Assembly: GCA_016808115.1 (NCBI GenBank) | Contig: JAEQBH010000193.1 | Location: 4,898,001-4,962,000, forward strand | Length of the DNA stretch: 64,000 bases | From: Tetrastigma voinierianum | Lineage: Eukaryota > Streptophyta > Magnoliopsida > Vitales > Vitaceae | Direction of reading: 5' to 3' | Part shown: positions 21,921 to 32,707 of the stretch, one piece after another | Position numbering within the stretch: position 1 is the first letter of the stretch | How the letters are laid out: each line of letters opens with the position of its first letter | Notes under the pieces: model-generated | Databases searched by the model: none | Told to the model about the DNA's origin: nothing | Seen by the model: the letters and a program-made list of their open reading frames with translations, nothing else | Position numbers and translations under genes: made by a program

Positions 21921-22165
21921 AAAAATAATCACGTGGCATTCTTCCTAGCTACTCATGGACGCTATTTAACACAAAACTCTGTCGCAACTAGATCGTCGCA
22001 CCGCTTTTCTCTTTATTGCTGGATTTTTCTCCTTTTTGGATTAAAACCTGCAAAATATAAAGTTGGTGAATAATCCATAATTTGGCATTAAAACAGATCT
22101 GAATATACTAAAAATAAGCTAGAAAAATGGATTAAAAATAGATGAGTTTAAGACTCATCAACAAC

Positions 22166-22390
22166 ACTGCCCTAGGGTTTGTTTTATCATTAATGCTCTA
22201 TCGCGACAAACAAAAATAATTATCACGACACAATGTTAGAAATTTTTAGAGATAGAGCCGGTCAAATGTCACGACATAACAGAAAATGTTGCGACATTTC
22301 TTTTAGTGCTCTTTTGAATTTATGTCATGACACTAGAGAATTGTGTTGTGACATAAACTTCTCTTTAAATTTTCTTCCTAATTCAATTGT
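22166..22390 (-). repeat. Smaller CGCG array in the internal region of element M
   Basis: About eight copies of the word family (CTATCGCGACAAAC, ATCACGACACA, GTCACGACATAA, GTTGCGACATT, GTCATGACAC, GTTGTGACATAA) occur upstream, on minus, of the internal TATA box at 19,041 once solo LTR B is removed. The TGTCGCGACA at 19,073 is also part of it and sits exactly at the insertion point of B. Confidence 0.65.
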
Positions 22391-22638
22391 GTCACCTAAT
22401 ACGTAAAAAGTATGTTACACATTAATCTTAGTTTTTGAAATTTTACCTTTCTTCCTGGTTTTCTTTAAGTAAAACATTCAAAGCAAATCTCACATTCAAG
22501 ATACTCTTGAACATAAGTATGAACACTTATTTAAACAATCTAAATTCTTCAATTCAAGTATGAACACTCATCTCATTTCTTAATTCAATATTTCTTACTC
22601 AGATTTATTAAAATATATATATATATATATATATATAA

Positions 22639-22681
<43 letters not shown>

Positions 22682-23400
22682 CTCTCAAACTTCGATATGT
22701 ATCACATTAAATACAAGTTTAGGAATTAGAATTACTTCTCCTTGTGGTCATTTTCGCATATTTTCTTCAAAATGTTGTGCTTCTAATAAGTAGATCTCCT
22801 TGAATTTTGCTTCATTATCTTGAAAATCAACAACAACTAAAATAAAACTACTAACAGATTATACTAAAACATCAAATACACAAAATTCTACTGAATCAAT
22901 CAAACTATTTAAAACTTAAAAATAAAAATCCTGGTTGGGTTTCCTCCCAAGAAGCTGCTTAGTTTAATGTCCTTTGTTAGATACAGGCTGCAGAGTGTCT
23001 TCGCCTTAAAGTGTTGATTCTCTATTCGCTTCCTCTACCCGAGCTATTCTTCATTAATCCAGCCCGTGCATGCTTTGTCCTACACCTTCTGTTTTACTTT
23101 CGCACCTCATTGGGTTTAATGTAGCTGTGTGAGATCTTTTTGATTGATCTCATCAATACTAGGAAATGCATTTGAATTGGCTTTATGAAGGGATACTACT
23201 AACCCGACCTACTGAGTCTCCAGTTCTCATATTGTGGTATCATATTTGTTTGAAACAACACAATTATGTTTGTTGGAAATTTTAAAGGTCGTGGAATCTC
23301 TTTTCATGTATTCAAAATCCTTTTTGTTTTCGACATGAAATGAAGCATCTGATCTTCAAAATGATCGAGTCCTTTTTCGACCTCGAGCACCTCTCCTCTT
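22391..23400 (-). other. Non-coding internal region of element M with TA microsatellite
   Basis: It contains a TA dinucleotide tract (22,613-22,680, one AAAG interruption). On minus it has AGCTTCTTGGGAGGAAACCC (about 22,957-22,938), the stretch that usually follows gag-pol in Athila/Tat elements and recurs as CTTCTTGGGAGGCAACC at 62,546. Its position directly after gag means the pol region has been lost. No domain is readable. Confidence 0.5.
22613..22680. repeat. TA dinucleotide tract
   Basis: A 68-bp TA-rich run with a single AAAG interruption, in the internal region of element M. Confidence 0.95.
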
Positions 23401-23499
23401 TACCGCCTCTTCCGCTCATATTGCTTCTTAGGAACTCAATGAGTATAAGCTTGTCGGGTAATTCTCATTCAAGTTCAGGGCCTTATCATGTTCCTCCAC

Positions 23500-24423
23500 C
23501 ATATGAAAAGTTTTCATGATTCCTCGTCGGTGTATAGTGTGTCGGCAAGTCAGTTAGGCTTGGCGATAACTCTTTTGCTCATTCATAGTATCAAGCCTCA
23601 ATCCTGGTAAGGCTCTTCTCCAACTAGTTCCTCAAAGATTCTTCTAATTCTTTCAGCATCTATTGCTCCCACTTCATGTGCAAGCAGTATTCTTCTTTCA
23701 CTGCTTTCCCAGCTTGTTCATCACTACATCCAAATTTTACTTCTATGGTCATTACTTATCAAGCCTCCACAAGACTACTTTCAACCCGTTGTCGTCTTGA
23801 AGCTTCAGATGGAGCCTCAGAGTTGCATTTGGCAAGGTCTTCGAATCACAGTTATGCCTCCTCTCCGCATTTCTTCTTGAAAGCTCCACAGCTAGATGCA
23901 TCAATTGTACTCCTTTAGAGGCATAATTCATATATAAGATGTAAAATATCCATCCGTACGATCTATTCCATGCATGTGACATCTTTTTCATCAATCTTTG
24001 AATCTCTCCCATGCAAAGGTGTAGGCTCTCATCTTCCCTTGCTTGAAGACACCATTTCTTCCTTCAATAGGCGAGTCGGAGGAAAAATCGCTCATATAAG
24101 CTTCCCACCACCTTCCCAAGTGTTCACTCGATCCTAATCGCAATGAATCAAACCAATTTTGCTGCCATATCTCTCAATGAAAAGGGGAAGAGTTGCAACT
24201 CGATTGCTTCTAGTCTGACCCCATTCAAATTTTTGATCAGGTTGCCATCCTCATGAATCTTCCCATGCTCATCGATCTTCGCAGGGGTGACCTGTGGAAC
24301 CGCTGTTGCCAGACCAATAATCAATGCCAGTTTCACCAAAAAATTGCCTGGCTTCCACCCGTGCTGTCTTACTCGCAGCATTCTCTGATAATAGGCCTCT
24401 CCCTCCCCAAGTGGGTCCTCCAT
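23500..24423 (-). pseudogene. Gag remnant of element M
   Basis: From ATG 24,423 the frame reads MEDPLGEGEAYYQRMLRVRQ and reaches LEAIELQLFPFSLRDMAAK at about 24,200-24,150, which is the capsid-core block (LRLFPFSLxDKAK) of plant Ty3/gypsy gag. After frameshifts, WERFK-like sequence leads into LMKKMSHAWNRSYGWIFYIL and QLMHLAVELSRRNAERRHN (24,000-23,850). The C-terminal part is not readable and no zinc knuckle was found. The family protein packages RNA into virus-like particles; this copy is inactive. Protease and pol do not follow. Confidence 0.7.
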
Positions 24424-24801
24424 AGTATTAGGCCTCGATTTCTCTTACTTCTTTCTTCTTCTTTCTTCTTCTGAATAGTCTACACCTTTCTTGATTTGCC
24501 ATTTCTGTAGATTCTCAAGACTTAGATTCTTTCCTCGCATTCTCCAAAGTTTCTCTCAACCGCTTCCACTCTTCTATGCATTTAAATTCTTCCTAAAAGT
24601 ATAAACACACTGAAATCAAATGGAGTCAGTGATATCAAAAATTATATATCTATTTAGGCTTCCAAAAATATCAGTAGCTCATTTAGCCACTACTCTTAAA
24701 ACTATTTTTGTTATTTTTCTGAATTTTTGTAAAACAAAGAAAAACGTCCAAATTAGCATTTCTCTGTTTTGTCAGAATATTGATTTTTTGAATTTCTTTG
24801 A

Positions 24802-24819
24802 TCCCCGGCAACGGCGCCA
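24802..24819 (-). other. tRNA-Asp primer-binding site of element M
   Basis: TCCCCGGCAACGGCGCCA on plus is identical to the 3' end of plant tRNA-Asp(GTC) with CCA, so the minus strand pairs with all 18 nt. It lies 6 bp (AAAACT) from the LTR edge TGTTGAC at 24,826. It stands out as better preserved than the fossil copies inside the LTR. Confidence 0.9.
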
Positions 24820-24825
24820 AAAACT

Positions 24826-27091
24826 TGTTGACTAAAAAGTGTGTATATAGATCAAATTTCTGCTACTGTTACCAAAGGACTATTACCTAAATTCCCAAGA
24901 AAGGCATATGCAAAAAACTTGTTGACCAAAATAGAACTTGTATGCTCATAATAAAAATGGCTTTGTCAATGATTTTATTAAAAATTTAGTTTGTTCATAA
25001 TACTGCAAGTGCATAGGTTGTACAAGTAATAAAAGTGGACCTATAAGTCCGGATATCGTTCCCACATAGATTGAAGAGAATTCAAAGTTCAACTACCCCA
25101 ACTACTCAAGTTCTACACTATTTGAACTTCCATTTCATAAAATTCTTCGGCTTCCTAACTAAGAATGCCACTATCTAAATTTGCATCTATAATAAAAGAA
25201 ATTTAAAATCCTGCATCTAAACTGACTAAACAAGATTATTGCCGAAGATCGGGATTTCACTGCTGTGAAATTATCAATTCCTACAACATAATCTAATTCT
25301 ATTCTATCATGAATTTGAATATGAATTTGTCAAAGACGCAAGGTAGTATAGTTTGGATTTCTCCCTTAACCATACATTTCACTGATTAGAAAATCATGTT
25401 CATTTCTGAAACATGTGTCTAACCATTACTTGTTATCGAATTTCTTATAAGATCCGTGTATTTTTCTTTTTCATACCCATTTCTTATGATCGCAAATTTC
25501 TTGTTTCCCAAGACAACGCCATATTTCCAGATTTACAAGACTAATGACGTCTCATCCTTGAGATTCAGCACTTCTTTCTTCCTTTGATTAGATCTAAGCT
25601 AACACAGATCAAGATCATTCTCAAGACCAAGCGGAGAAATCTCTGTCTGATTAAATTGATAGATTCAACCTGCATTCAAAACCATGAGTAAATTGATGAT
25701 TTATCTAATTGATCTTTCGGAGCTCATTAGTTCTTCAATATTAGTCTAGCATACCCCTAAGTAATGCATTCATGCTCTCAGGAATCTCCATCTTTATATC
25801 ACTCGGAGGGCCTCCTGGAAATCAAAACCAGATAATGGTCCTTAAATGGGTATAAGTTACTAATGTTGAGAACAATTCACTTCATGAACAACACCATTCA
25901 AATAAACTCAAAATTCTCAATCCAATAAATCTTTTTCTAATTGTGCAGGAAAGACCATAACTAACATCAGATCTTTCCCAATGAAGGTCAGACATCTTCT
26001 CCGTGCGGAATCATACGAACACCGAAATATTGATCGAAACTTCCAATGCAACCTGTAATCAACCTGAAAGAAATGAATCCAAATTTTTATCTAGACTTCA
26101 TTAGACATCCAAATCAAGAATCGAATTCGATCTTCAACAATTTAGCTCAACTTCGAACTTCTGAACAATTCACTGTTTTAAGTCCAGTAAAAAAATTGAA
26201 ATCCTACGCTAAATCTAATCTACGAAGAAAAGAAAAATAAAAGAAAATAAAAGAAAAATATATTACAAAAGAGTCCTCAGCTCCTCAGATGCTCTGGTTT
26301 TTCTACCGACTAATTGCCTCGGTTTCCTCAAATTGTTTATATTTATAGAGCCCCGGAAGTTTTGGCCCTAAATTCGAGGCTACATAGTGGATCCCCAAAA
26401 TTTTGGCCTAGATTGCATTCTCTGTCGCGACCTGAAAGTGTTGTTACGACAGAGTTTTAATTCTTTATCGGGCAGTGTCGCTTGCCAGAATGTAAATCAT
26501 TGCCCACTTCACTCCTCGTACATCCTTTCTGAGGATCGTACAGACAAAGCCTTTGGTCGTGACATAATTCTTTTCTTCAAGATATTCCTATTCTCAATGC
26601 GATAGGTCCTACTTGGCTCTAAACACCGTCTTTAAAAGGTCTGTCGTTCTATCTATTCTGGTAGCTTTTAACAATCTTATGTGATTATCGAATAGTTATA
26701 AGTTGCTTATTGATTAACAATCGGTGTCGCGACATCGTTTCTATACACCTTCTTCAAATTGATGTCATGACCAGTTAAGTCTGTCATGATTGTGCAGTCT
26801 TGTTTGCCATTTGCGTGCAATCACAAATGTCCCCCCTGCGTACACTGATGTTGCAACATAGTCTCTTGGTGTTGTAGATTTTTTTTATCGCGACCAAGTT
26901 TTATGTCGCAACAAGACTTTTGTATTCAGCTCATCTTTGTATCGCGACCTAGTTTGTTATGTCGCGACAAGACCTCTCTTCCTTGTGTGGGAATCTCAGT
27001 CGCGACATAGAAAAGTATGTCGCGACCTTATTTATCTTATGCGGTCGCTATTTCTGCACGCATCCCATGAACCCCGTATCGCGACATCGAA
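24826..27091 (-). mobile_element. LTR copy C: distal part of the 5' LTR of element M
   Basis: 2,266 bp collinear with 12,171-14,443 of copy A (for example TTGTCAATGATTTTATTAAA and GTGGACCTATAAGTCCGGATAT). It includes TATA 26,341-26,348 and array cores near 26,423, 26,727, 26,959, 26,999 and 27,018. A fossil primer site with extra bases lies at about 24,892-24,913. It stops at CGCGACATCGAAC, exactly where the 5.6-kb insertion begins; the rest of the LTR is at 32,708-33,572. Confidence 0.85.
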
Positions 27092-28344
27092 CCGTAATAT
27101 CCTTTACGATCCCTGACCGATCATGATCCGAATCCCGCTCATGATGCTCATTTAGATACCTTTATTAAATTTTCTTTTCAAAATGTCACGACCAATCCCC
27201 TGTCCAATCTTAATGGCTATGATCCAAACCGGAGTCTAGATTTGATTCGACCGGCGCCATTTATCTTATCAAAACACTTTATTTATGTCATTTGCTTATG
27301 GTTTTCAATTACGAGGAAGCATTTTCAAATGGTAGGCCCATAAAATTTTTACCTATACACCTACATAAATGGCGATCGCTGCCTTTACAAAAATGATATA
27401 CAAAACAATAGTTCGAGTTTAACTCTTTGTTCACAAAATGTCACACGCTCAAAAGCAAATGATATGCATATATGGGTATATACTTGTAAAGACCTCAAGC
27501 CCGATCCGACCCGAAAGGCGAGTCCGAACCGAAACCTAAGGACGCCCGCTTATTTCTTTAGTTACTTATTTAAGAATTTATATTAAAAAATGACCGAACT
27601 CTACTCGACTCAATGGTAGGATCCGAACCTGAGTCTGCGCCATTCGACGTTTACTTTATCTTATCAAACATTTTTATTAATTCATTTAGTTATGAAACTA
27701 AGCGCTTAAAACATAATCATTTACAAATATGTGCTAATTTAGTAGGTTTATAAACATTAATAAAATAATATTTACAAAGAAAAGTATTCTATACTTTTTC
27801 AAGATGATACAAAAATCAAGTTTCGTGGTTTAACCTTTACTGATAAAAACACCACTTGTTCAGCAAGATGATATGCAAAAATTGAGTATACACTTATACT
27901 GCATTTTCTATGACTCATCACGCACATTTTGGCCTTCTTCTTTTGCTTACTTGATAATTCACAAGATATGTTAAATTCATACGCTAAGCATTTTCATGCT
28001 TAGTGGTTCTAAGGCCATTCCAATATCCAATTTAATCGGCATGCATTTACTATTAAACCATGTCTTAATATATTGAAGGTCTGAAGATATACTCATGCTT
28101 ATTTATTTCGCATGCTTTCAATATAATAAATCAATTACCATATCATATCATGGATTTTTAATGCAACAACTCTCATTTCACAATCAATCAATAGGATTTA
28201 AGACATTCATAAAACCCATTACACTCTGGCCAATGTTGGCTATTTCACCTTCCTTGACTATTCAATTGACAATTTCTAAATGATTCCGCTTTTGATGAAT
28301 CCCGCCTTATTATTGGTCTGCAATGTGCTTATACATTTACAATT

Positions 28345-28600
28345 TTATCTCCCATCATGACGGATGCCGCTGGTGCATCCTGGCTGTGGTATCACATATT
28401 CGGTCTCCCATTATGCCTGGAGCGCCGCTTGCGCACCTTGACATGGGGGGACACCAAAATGCCATACTACATCATGACGGATGCCGATTGGTGAATCCCG
28501 CCAAGTGGGACATTTCTTCAATGTCATACGCCATCATGACGGACGCTCGACATGATCCCGCCATGGGACATTGGATACCAGGAGCTCTTCGTGACTTACG
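28345..28600 (-). repeat. ~60-bp tandem units in the left chromovirus-type LTR
   Basis: Four units beginning CATCATGACGGATGCCG (about 28,348, 28,408, 28,471 and 28,532) are each followed by a variant of ATTGGTGAATCCCGCCAAGTGGGACATT. A long open frame over them (28,323-28,802) is a product of the repeat, not a gene. Confidence 0.7.
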
Positions 28601-29564
28601 TCGATCGGGTGCATCCCTGCCAAAGCATTCATTTGGCATATTATTCACTTCACAATTCGGTCGATTCCTCGCTTTGGGTGAATCCCCGCCTTTATCATCA
28701 TTCGCTTCATTCGTTATCGATTATCACATTCAATTCATATTCACTGTGATATCTTCAAAGACATACTCAATCTACATAATCATATCACATACTCATTCAT
28801 GAACTCGATTCATGTTCTCATTCATAGTTAATTGGTAACCAATAAAATATTTGAATTAAGGATGTAGCCAGAGAACAAACCAATTATCAATTCCGCTTTT
28901 CTCGATGTCAACTTAGCCAGGTTGTCGCCTTCAATTCAAGACCTAGTCAAATACAATTTATTCACTTTTAGGTGGATTACGCAAATAATCGCACTAAACG
29001 ACACGTTGAGGCAAAGCAAAGCTTTGCCGAGGCGGTGAGGTAAGGTACGTTTTTGACTTAGTCTCATTCTTATTCCTCTAAGACTCTTACTTACTCATAA
29101 ATTGAATCATTCCAATCGGATTATCCTAACTTAAAGTTATGGCATTTTCACATGCCAACTAATAACTCACTGACATACTGGGGACTGTTTGTATTGCTCA
29201 TTTTTCCGGGGTCTTAACTTCATGATTGACTCTAGGTCATTATACTATTTTAAAGCTAAGGTGCTAAGGGTTCTATTCCAACCGGAATCACCCAATTCGG
29301 AGCACCGAAACTCAAGTTACGTCCGAAACAACCTGACCACCCATGTTCAAAGCTTGAACCCGAATTTGGCTTGCACATGGCCCCACTTTGAGTGAATTTT
29401 TAGTCCACTTAGATCAGAATTTGACGATTCCTTTTCCCAAGTTTGGTTCCTCCTGAAGTCTATTTTAATGAGCACTGAATCAATTCTCAACCTATAAGAA
29501 ATGAGGGAAGTTATGGCCAAAATACGAAACCGGTCGAAACTGAAAGCAGAACATATTGTACCTG

Positions 29565-29665
29565 ATACGCCTAACATGTACCGGTACAAGTTGGCTGCAC
29601 GACTAGGAACGACAAGATGTACTGGTGTCGTTCAAATTGTAATTGTACAAGCTCCGGCAGTACCT
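29565..29665 (-). repeat. GTACC/GGTAC word cassette in the left chromovirus-type LTR
   Basis: GTACCTGATACG, GTACCGGTACAAG, GTACTGGTGTCG, GTACAAG and AGTACCTG occur within 100 bp, including a 10-bp palindrome GTACCGGTAC. The corresponding slot of the right LTR holds a different word. Confidence 0.5.
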
Positions 29666-30999
29666 GTAATGTGTATTTTCTCCCATTTTTCATGCACTTT
29701 CCATCCCAACCAAATCTATACTTCATATACACTTCAAAATCATTTCAAATTCATATTTTAACCTCACTATCCTCAAATCATCTTTCAATGGATGATTCTT
29801 TCTGCATCAAAACCTTTTCATGATTTTCTCCCCAAAAATAATGCTATTAAGGCCGCAACCTATACACATACTAATATTAATTCTTGTTAGGTTTGTTCTA
29901 ACCCAAACCCCTTTATTTTTGCAATTAAACCAGAATCCAACCTCAAAGGAGTGATTCATGTTCTTTCAGACATTTGGGGTTTTACTCCACAACACCTCAA
30001 CAAGTTAAGGGTTTCAAAGATAAACTTTTCCACAAAACTCCTAGACAAAGGAGGGATCAATTTTCTCTTCCAAAGCCCTAGGAATCCAAAATATATTTGA
30101 TTCTAAGACAACATACCTTGATCTTGGACTCTCTCCCTCCCTCCTTCTTCTCCTCTTCTTCCTTGTTTTCTTTACTCTCTTTCTCTCTCACACGTTTTAG
30201 GGAAATTGGAGACCAAATATGAATTTTGGTCTTATCTCCCTTTATACTCCCATAAGTCTCCAAATTGCAACTAAGTTCTTCACCTTTGTAATTTTTGCAA
30301 CCTAATTTGCTTTTAATTCTATTGTGGCCCAGCACCTCTACTCCCTTTATGATTTTTATCTCCTTATGGCATTGCATAATTTTGTCCTTGTTTTAGTGCC
30401 TAAATTCTCGGGTTCACTAAATTTGTTATTTCATAATTTGTCAATTCATCACTTTTCCAGAAAACTCAAGTTTTGCTTCAATTCATACCCGCATTATAAG
30501 TGCTCAAATATTATAAAAATTCTAGGGTATTGGGCGTTATAAGATTTATATGCCTAACTTTCTCTATGACTACGCTTTCTGATCTTGCCTCTTTCCTATT
30601 TACCAAAACCTACACATAGATAAAAATTCATGCTAAGCATTTTCATGCTTAATGTTCTATACAATTTCATTTCAAATTTTCAGTTTAACACACATGCATT
30701 TATCATAAAAAACCATGCCTTTATATCAAACTATACCATGTTTATTCATTTTCACATGCTTTCTTCACTTTACAAATCATTGAAATGAACAAACATATTT
30801 TGTTTTTCCAATTTATTTAACTCAAATCATGAGATTCAAACATATACCCTGCTGGAGCGTGGCTTAGTTTAGCAAATCCCATTTACACTCATCAAGTTTG
30901 TTATTTCACAGCCCATAATTACATTTATGACTCGATTTCGCTCTGCGAATCCCCGCCCTTTTTATCATTCAAGAACGCGCACATTAATACAATTCCGGG

Positions 31000-31225
31000 T
31001 CTCCCATCGCGTCGGATGCCGATTGCACCCTTCGACATGTGGTCATTTAAAATGTCATACGCCATCATGATGGATGCCGATTGCTGCAGATCCGCCATGG
31101 GACATTTCTTCACGTCATACACCATCATGACGGATGCCGATTGCTGCATCCCGCCAAGTGGGACATTGGACAATTTCGGGTTGCCTTCATGACGGATTCA
31201 ATTGGTGAATCCCGCCATGTTGGTC
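31000..31225 (-). repeat. ~60-bp tandem units in the right chromovirus-type LTR
   Basis: Units at about 31,005, 31,066, 31,126 and 31,187 repeat CATCATGACGGATGCCGATTG..CCCGCCA.GTGGGACATT, homologous to those at 28,345-28,600. This supports the two-LTR reading of the insertion. Confidence 0.7.
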
Positions 31226-31769
31226 ATTCGGTATATCAATTCAATTCAAGATGTCAAGAATTTACGAATTTGTTTGCAAATCAATTAATCATTCACATGC
31301 AATTAATTGTTAGACATTTCAAATATCACATTTTCAAATCCATATGCACTTTCGTAATATCATTTCAAAGATATACTCATTCCATATAATCATTTCATAG
31401 TTATTTGGTATACTACCAAAACACTTGAAATAAGAATAGAGGGTCAGTGAAAAAATCGGTTGTCTACCAAGCCTTGATCTTGCCTTAGGCTAGGTGATCC
31501 TCACCCGTCTGTAGTCAATAACAATTACGCCACTCTTAGTGGTGGATAAACAATTATACATTTTTAGTGAATGAAGATTAATCTTTGTTAAGACCTGCTT
31601 GGGGTTAAGACACTAAGTCTGCTCCAAATTCCGCCAAGCGCGAGGTATGGTACATTTTTCAATTGGCTATCCTTATTTGAACCCCACTAATCATTATTAG
31701 GTCCTTTAAACTATCGCGGTACGAATATGAGGTGTTCAAACAAATTTTTTAAATATGTTCACTGGTAAC

Positions 31770-31925
31770 GTGAGCTACGCCGCGCAAGATAGCACCGCTT
31801 ACGCCGCGCGTAGGTCACGCCACGCTTAGCGCACCTGGGTGCCTCAAGTACCTCTACCGCTGCGGAGGCTTCCACGCTGGGTGCATAGTTCTACACCACG
31901 GCGTGGGTTCCCTACGTTGCGGCAT
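31770..31925 (-). repeat. CTACGCCGCGC word cassette in the right chromovirus-type LTR
   Basis: CTACGCCGCGCAAG, CTTACGCCGCGCGTAGG, TCACGCCACGC, CTACACCACGGCGTGG and CTACGTTGCGGCATAGG occur within 155 bp of otherwise AT-rich DNA. GCCGCGC and GCGTAG arms can pair with each other. The neighbouring sequence on both sides matches the layout of the left LTR. Confidence 0.55.
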
Positions 31926-32707
31926 AGGAGCCCGTTTTGCCCAAATTTGTTTGGTTTTCCCTTTTTGCAATTTTTCTCCAAAATCCAATGAAACTCTAGA
32001 AATCACTCTCGAAGGCATTCTAATATCATCCTAAACCAACAATGAGCAAAACCCATGGATGGATTAGGGTTTTTCTAACCCAAACATCATTTAAAGAAAT
32101 CTAGGGTTTGGTTCTACCTTAAACTTTAAATATTCTTCACTCCAAGATGCTTGATCACTTTAGAAGCTAAAATAAATGGGAAGAAATCACACCAACAATC
32201 TTGATCTTCTTACTTTTGGGTTCTAGCTTTTCTTCCTTTTTCTCTTTCACTTTGTTTCTCAACCAAATTTTTTGCTCCAAATGCATAAAATGTGCCTTCT
32301 AAGACCACATTTGGTCTTATTCTTCATATTTTAAGTAAGGTCACGTTTGGCTTACACACAAATTCAATTTTCATTTCTCCTATTTTTGGTCTTAATTTCC
32401 ACTTTCATTTATCATTTAATTCACTTTAGCATTTAAGCTATTTTATTTTCCTTTGACCCCAGTTCTCTCACTGCCTTGCCAAAAACCCAAACCCCTGTCT
32501 TTTTCACTTAGATTTATTTCCCGGTTCAATCACTTCTCATTTTAGCATTATAATATTTAATCATATGCTCGTATATTCATTTCACATTTCACTATTTAAA
32601 TTTATCGTCATTTCTTCCTTTAAAACCTTATAAGCTTGTTTCAATCTTGTGTTTTAATATATAATAAAATTATTATAAATATTCCAGGGTATTTTTGGGG
32701 CGTTACA

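Larger units (their letters stand above)
19085..22160 (-). mobile_element. Solo LTR copy B inside element M
   Basis: 3,076 bp, beginning TGTTGACC and ending ACTCATCA on plus, flanked on both sides by ACAAC (19,080-19,084 and 22,161-22,165), a perfect 5-bp target duplication. No primer site or polypurine tract abuts it, so it is a solo LTR produced by recombination between two LTRs. It carries the same parts as A (array 20,640-21,920, TATA 20,591-20,598, fossil primer site 19,148-19,165) but differs more from A and C than these do from each other, so it belongs to a related subfamily. Confidence 0.85.
27092..32707 (-). mobile_element. 5.6-kb insertion of two chromovirus-type LTRs in tandem
   Basis: The insertion splits the 5' LTR of element M. 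The right edge reads TGTAACGCCCCAAAAATACC on minus at 32,707. A second LTR start, TATAACGCCCAATACC, occurs at 30,541. The two units, 27,092-30,541 and 30,542-32,707, share blocks in order (TAAGCATTTTCATGCTTA; ~60-bp GACGGATGCCGATTG units; GAGGTAAGG/GAGGTATGG; TTTTCTAACCCAAAC) and lie head to tail with no gag, pol or primer site recognised between them. Flanks CGAAC/GAAAC are a plausible eroded target duplication. Two tandem ~380-bp repeats at 27,180-27,890 occur only in the left unit. Confidence 0.65.

Noticed and set aside
24802..24819. Possible tRNA-Asp gene
   Set aside because: Only the 18 nt of the tRNA 3' end are present, in primer-binding position beside an LTR; no cloverleaf can be formed.
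28323..28802. 159-residue open frame, the longest in the window
   Set aside because: It runs across ~60-bp tandem units inside an LTR; the length comes from the repeat, and no protein domain is recognisable.
30078..30377. 99-residue lysine/glutamate-rich minus-strand frame
   Set aside because: Translation of a CT-rich leader segment within the chromovirus-type LTR; the same segment in the neighbouring LTR has no open frame.
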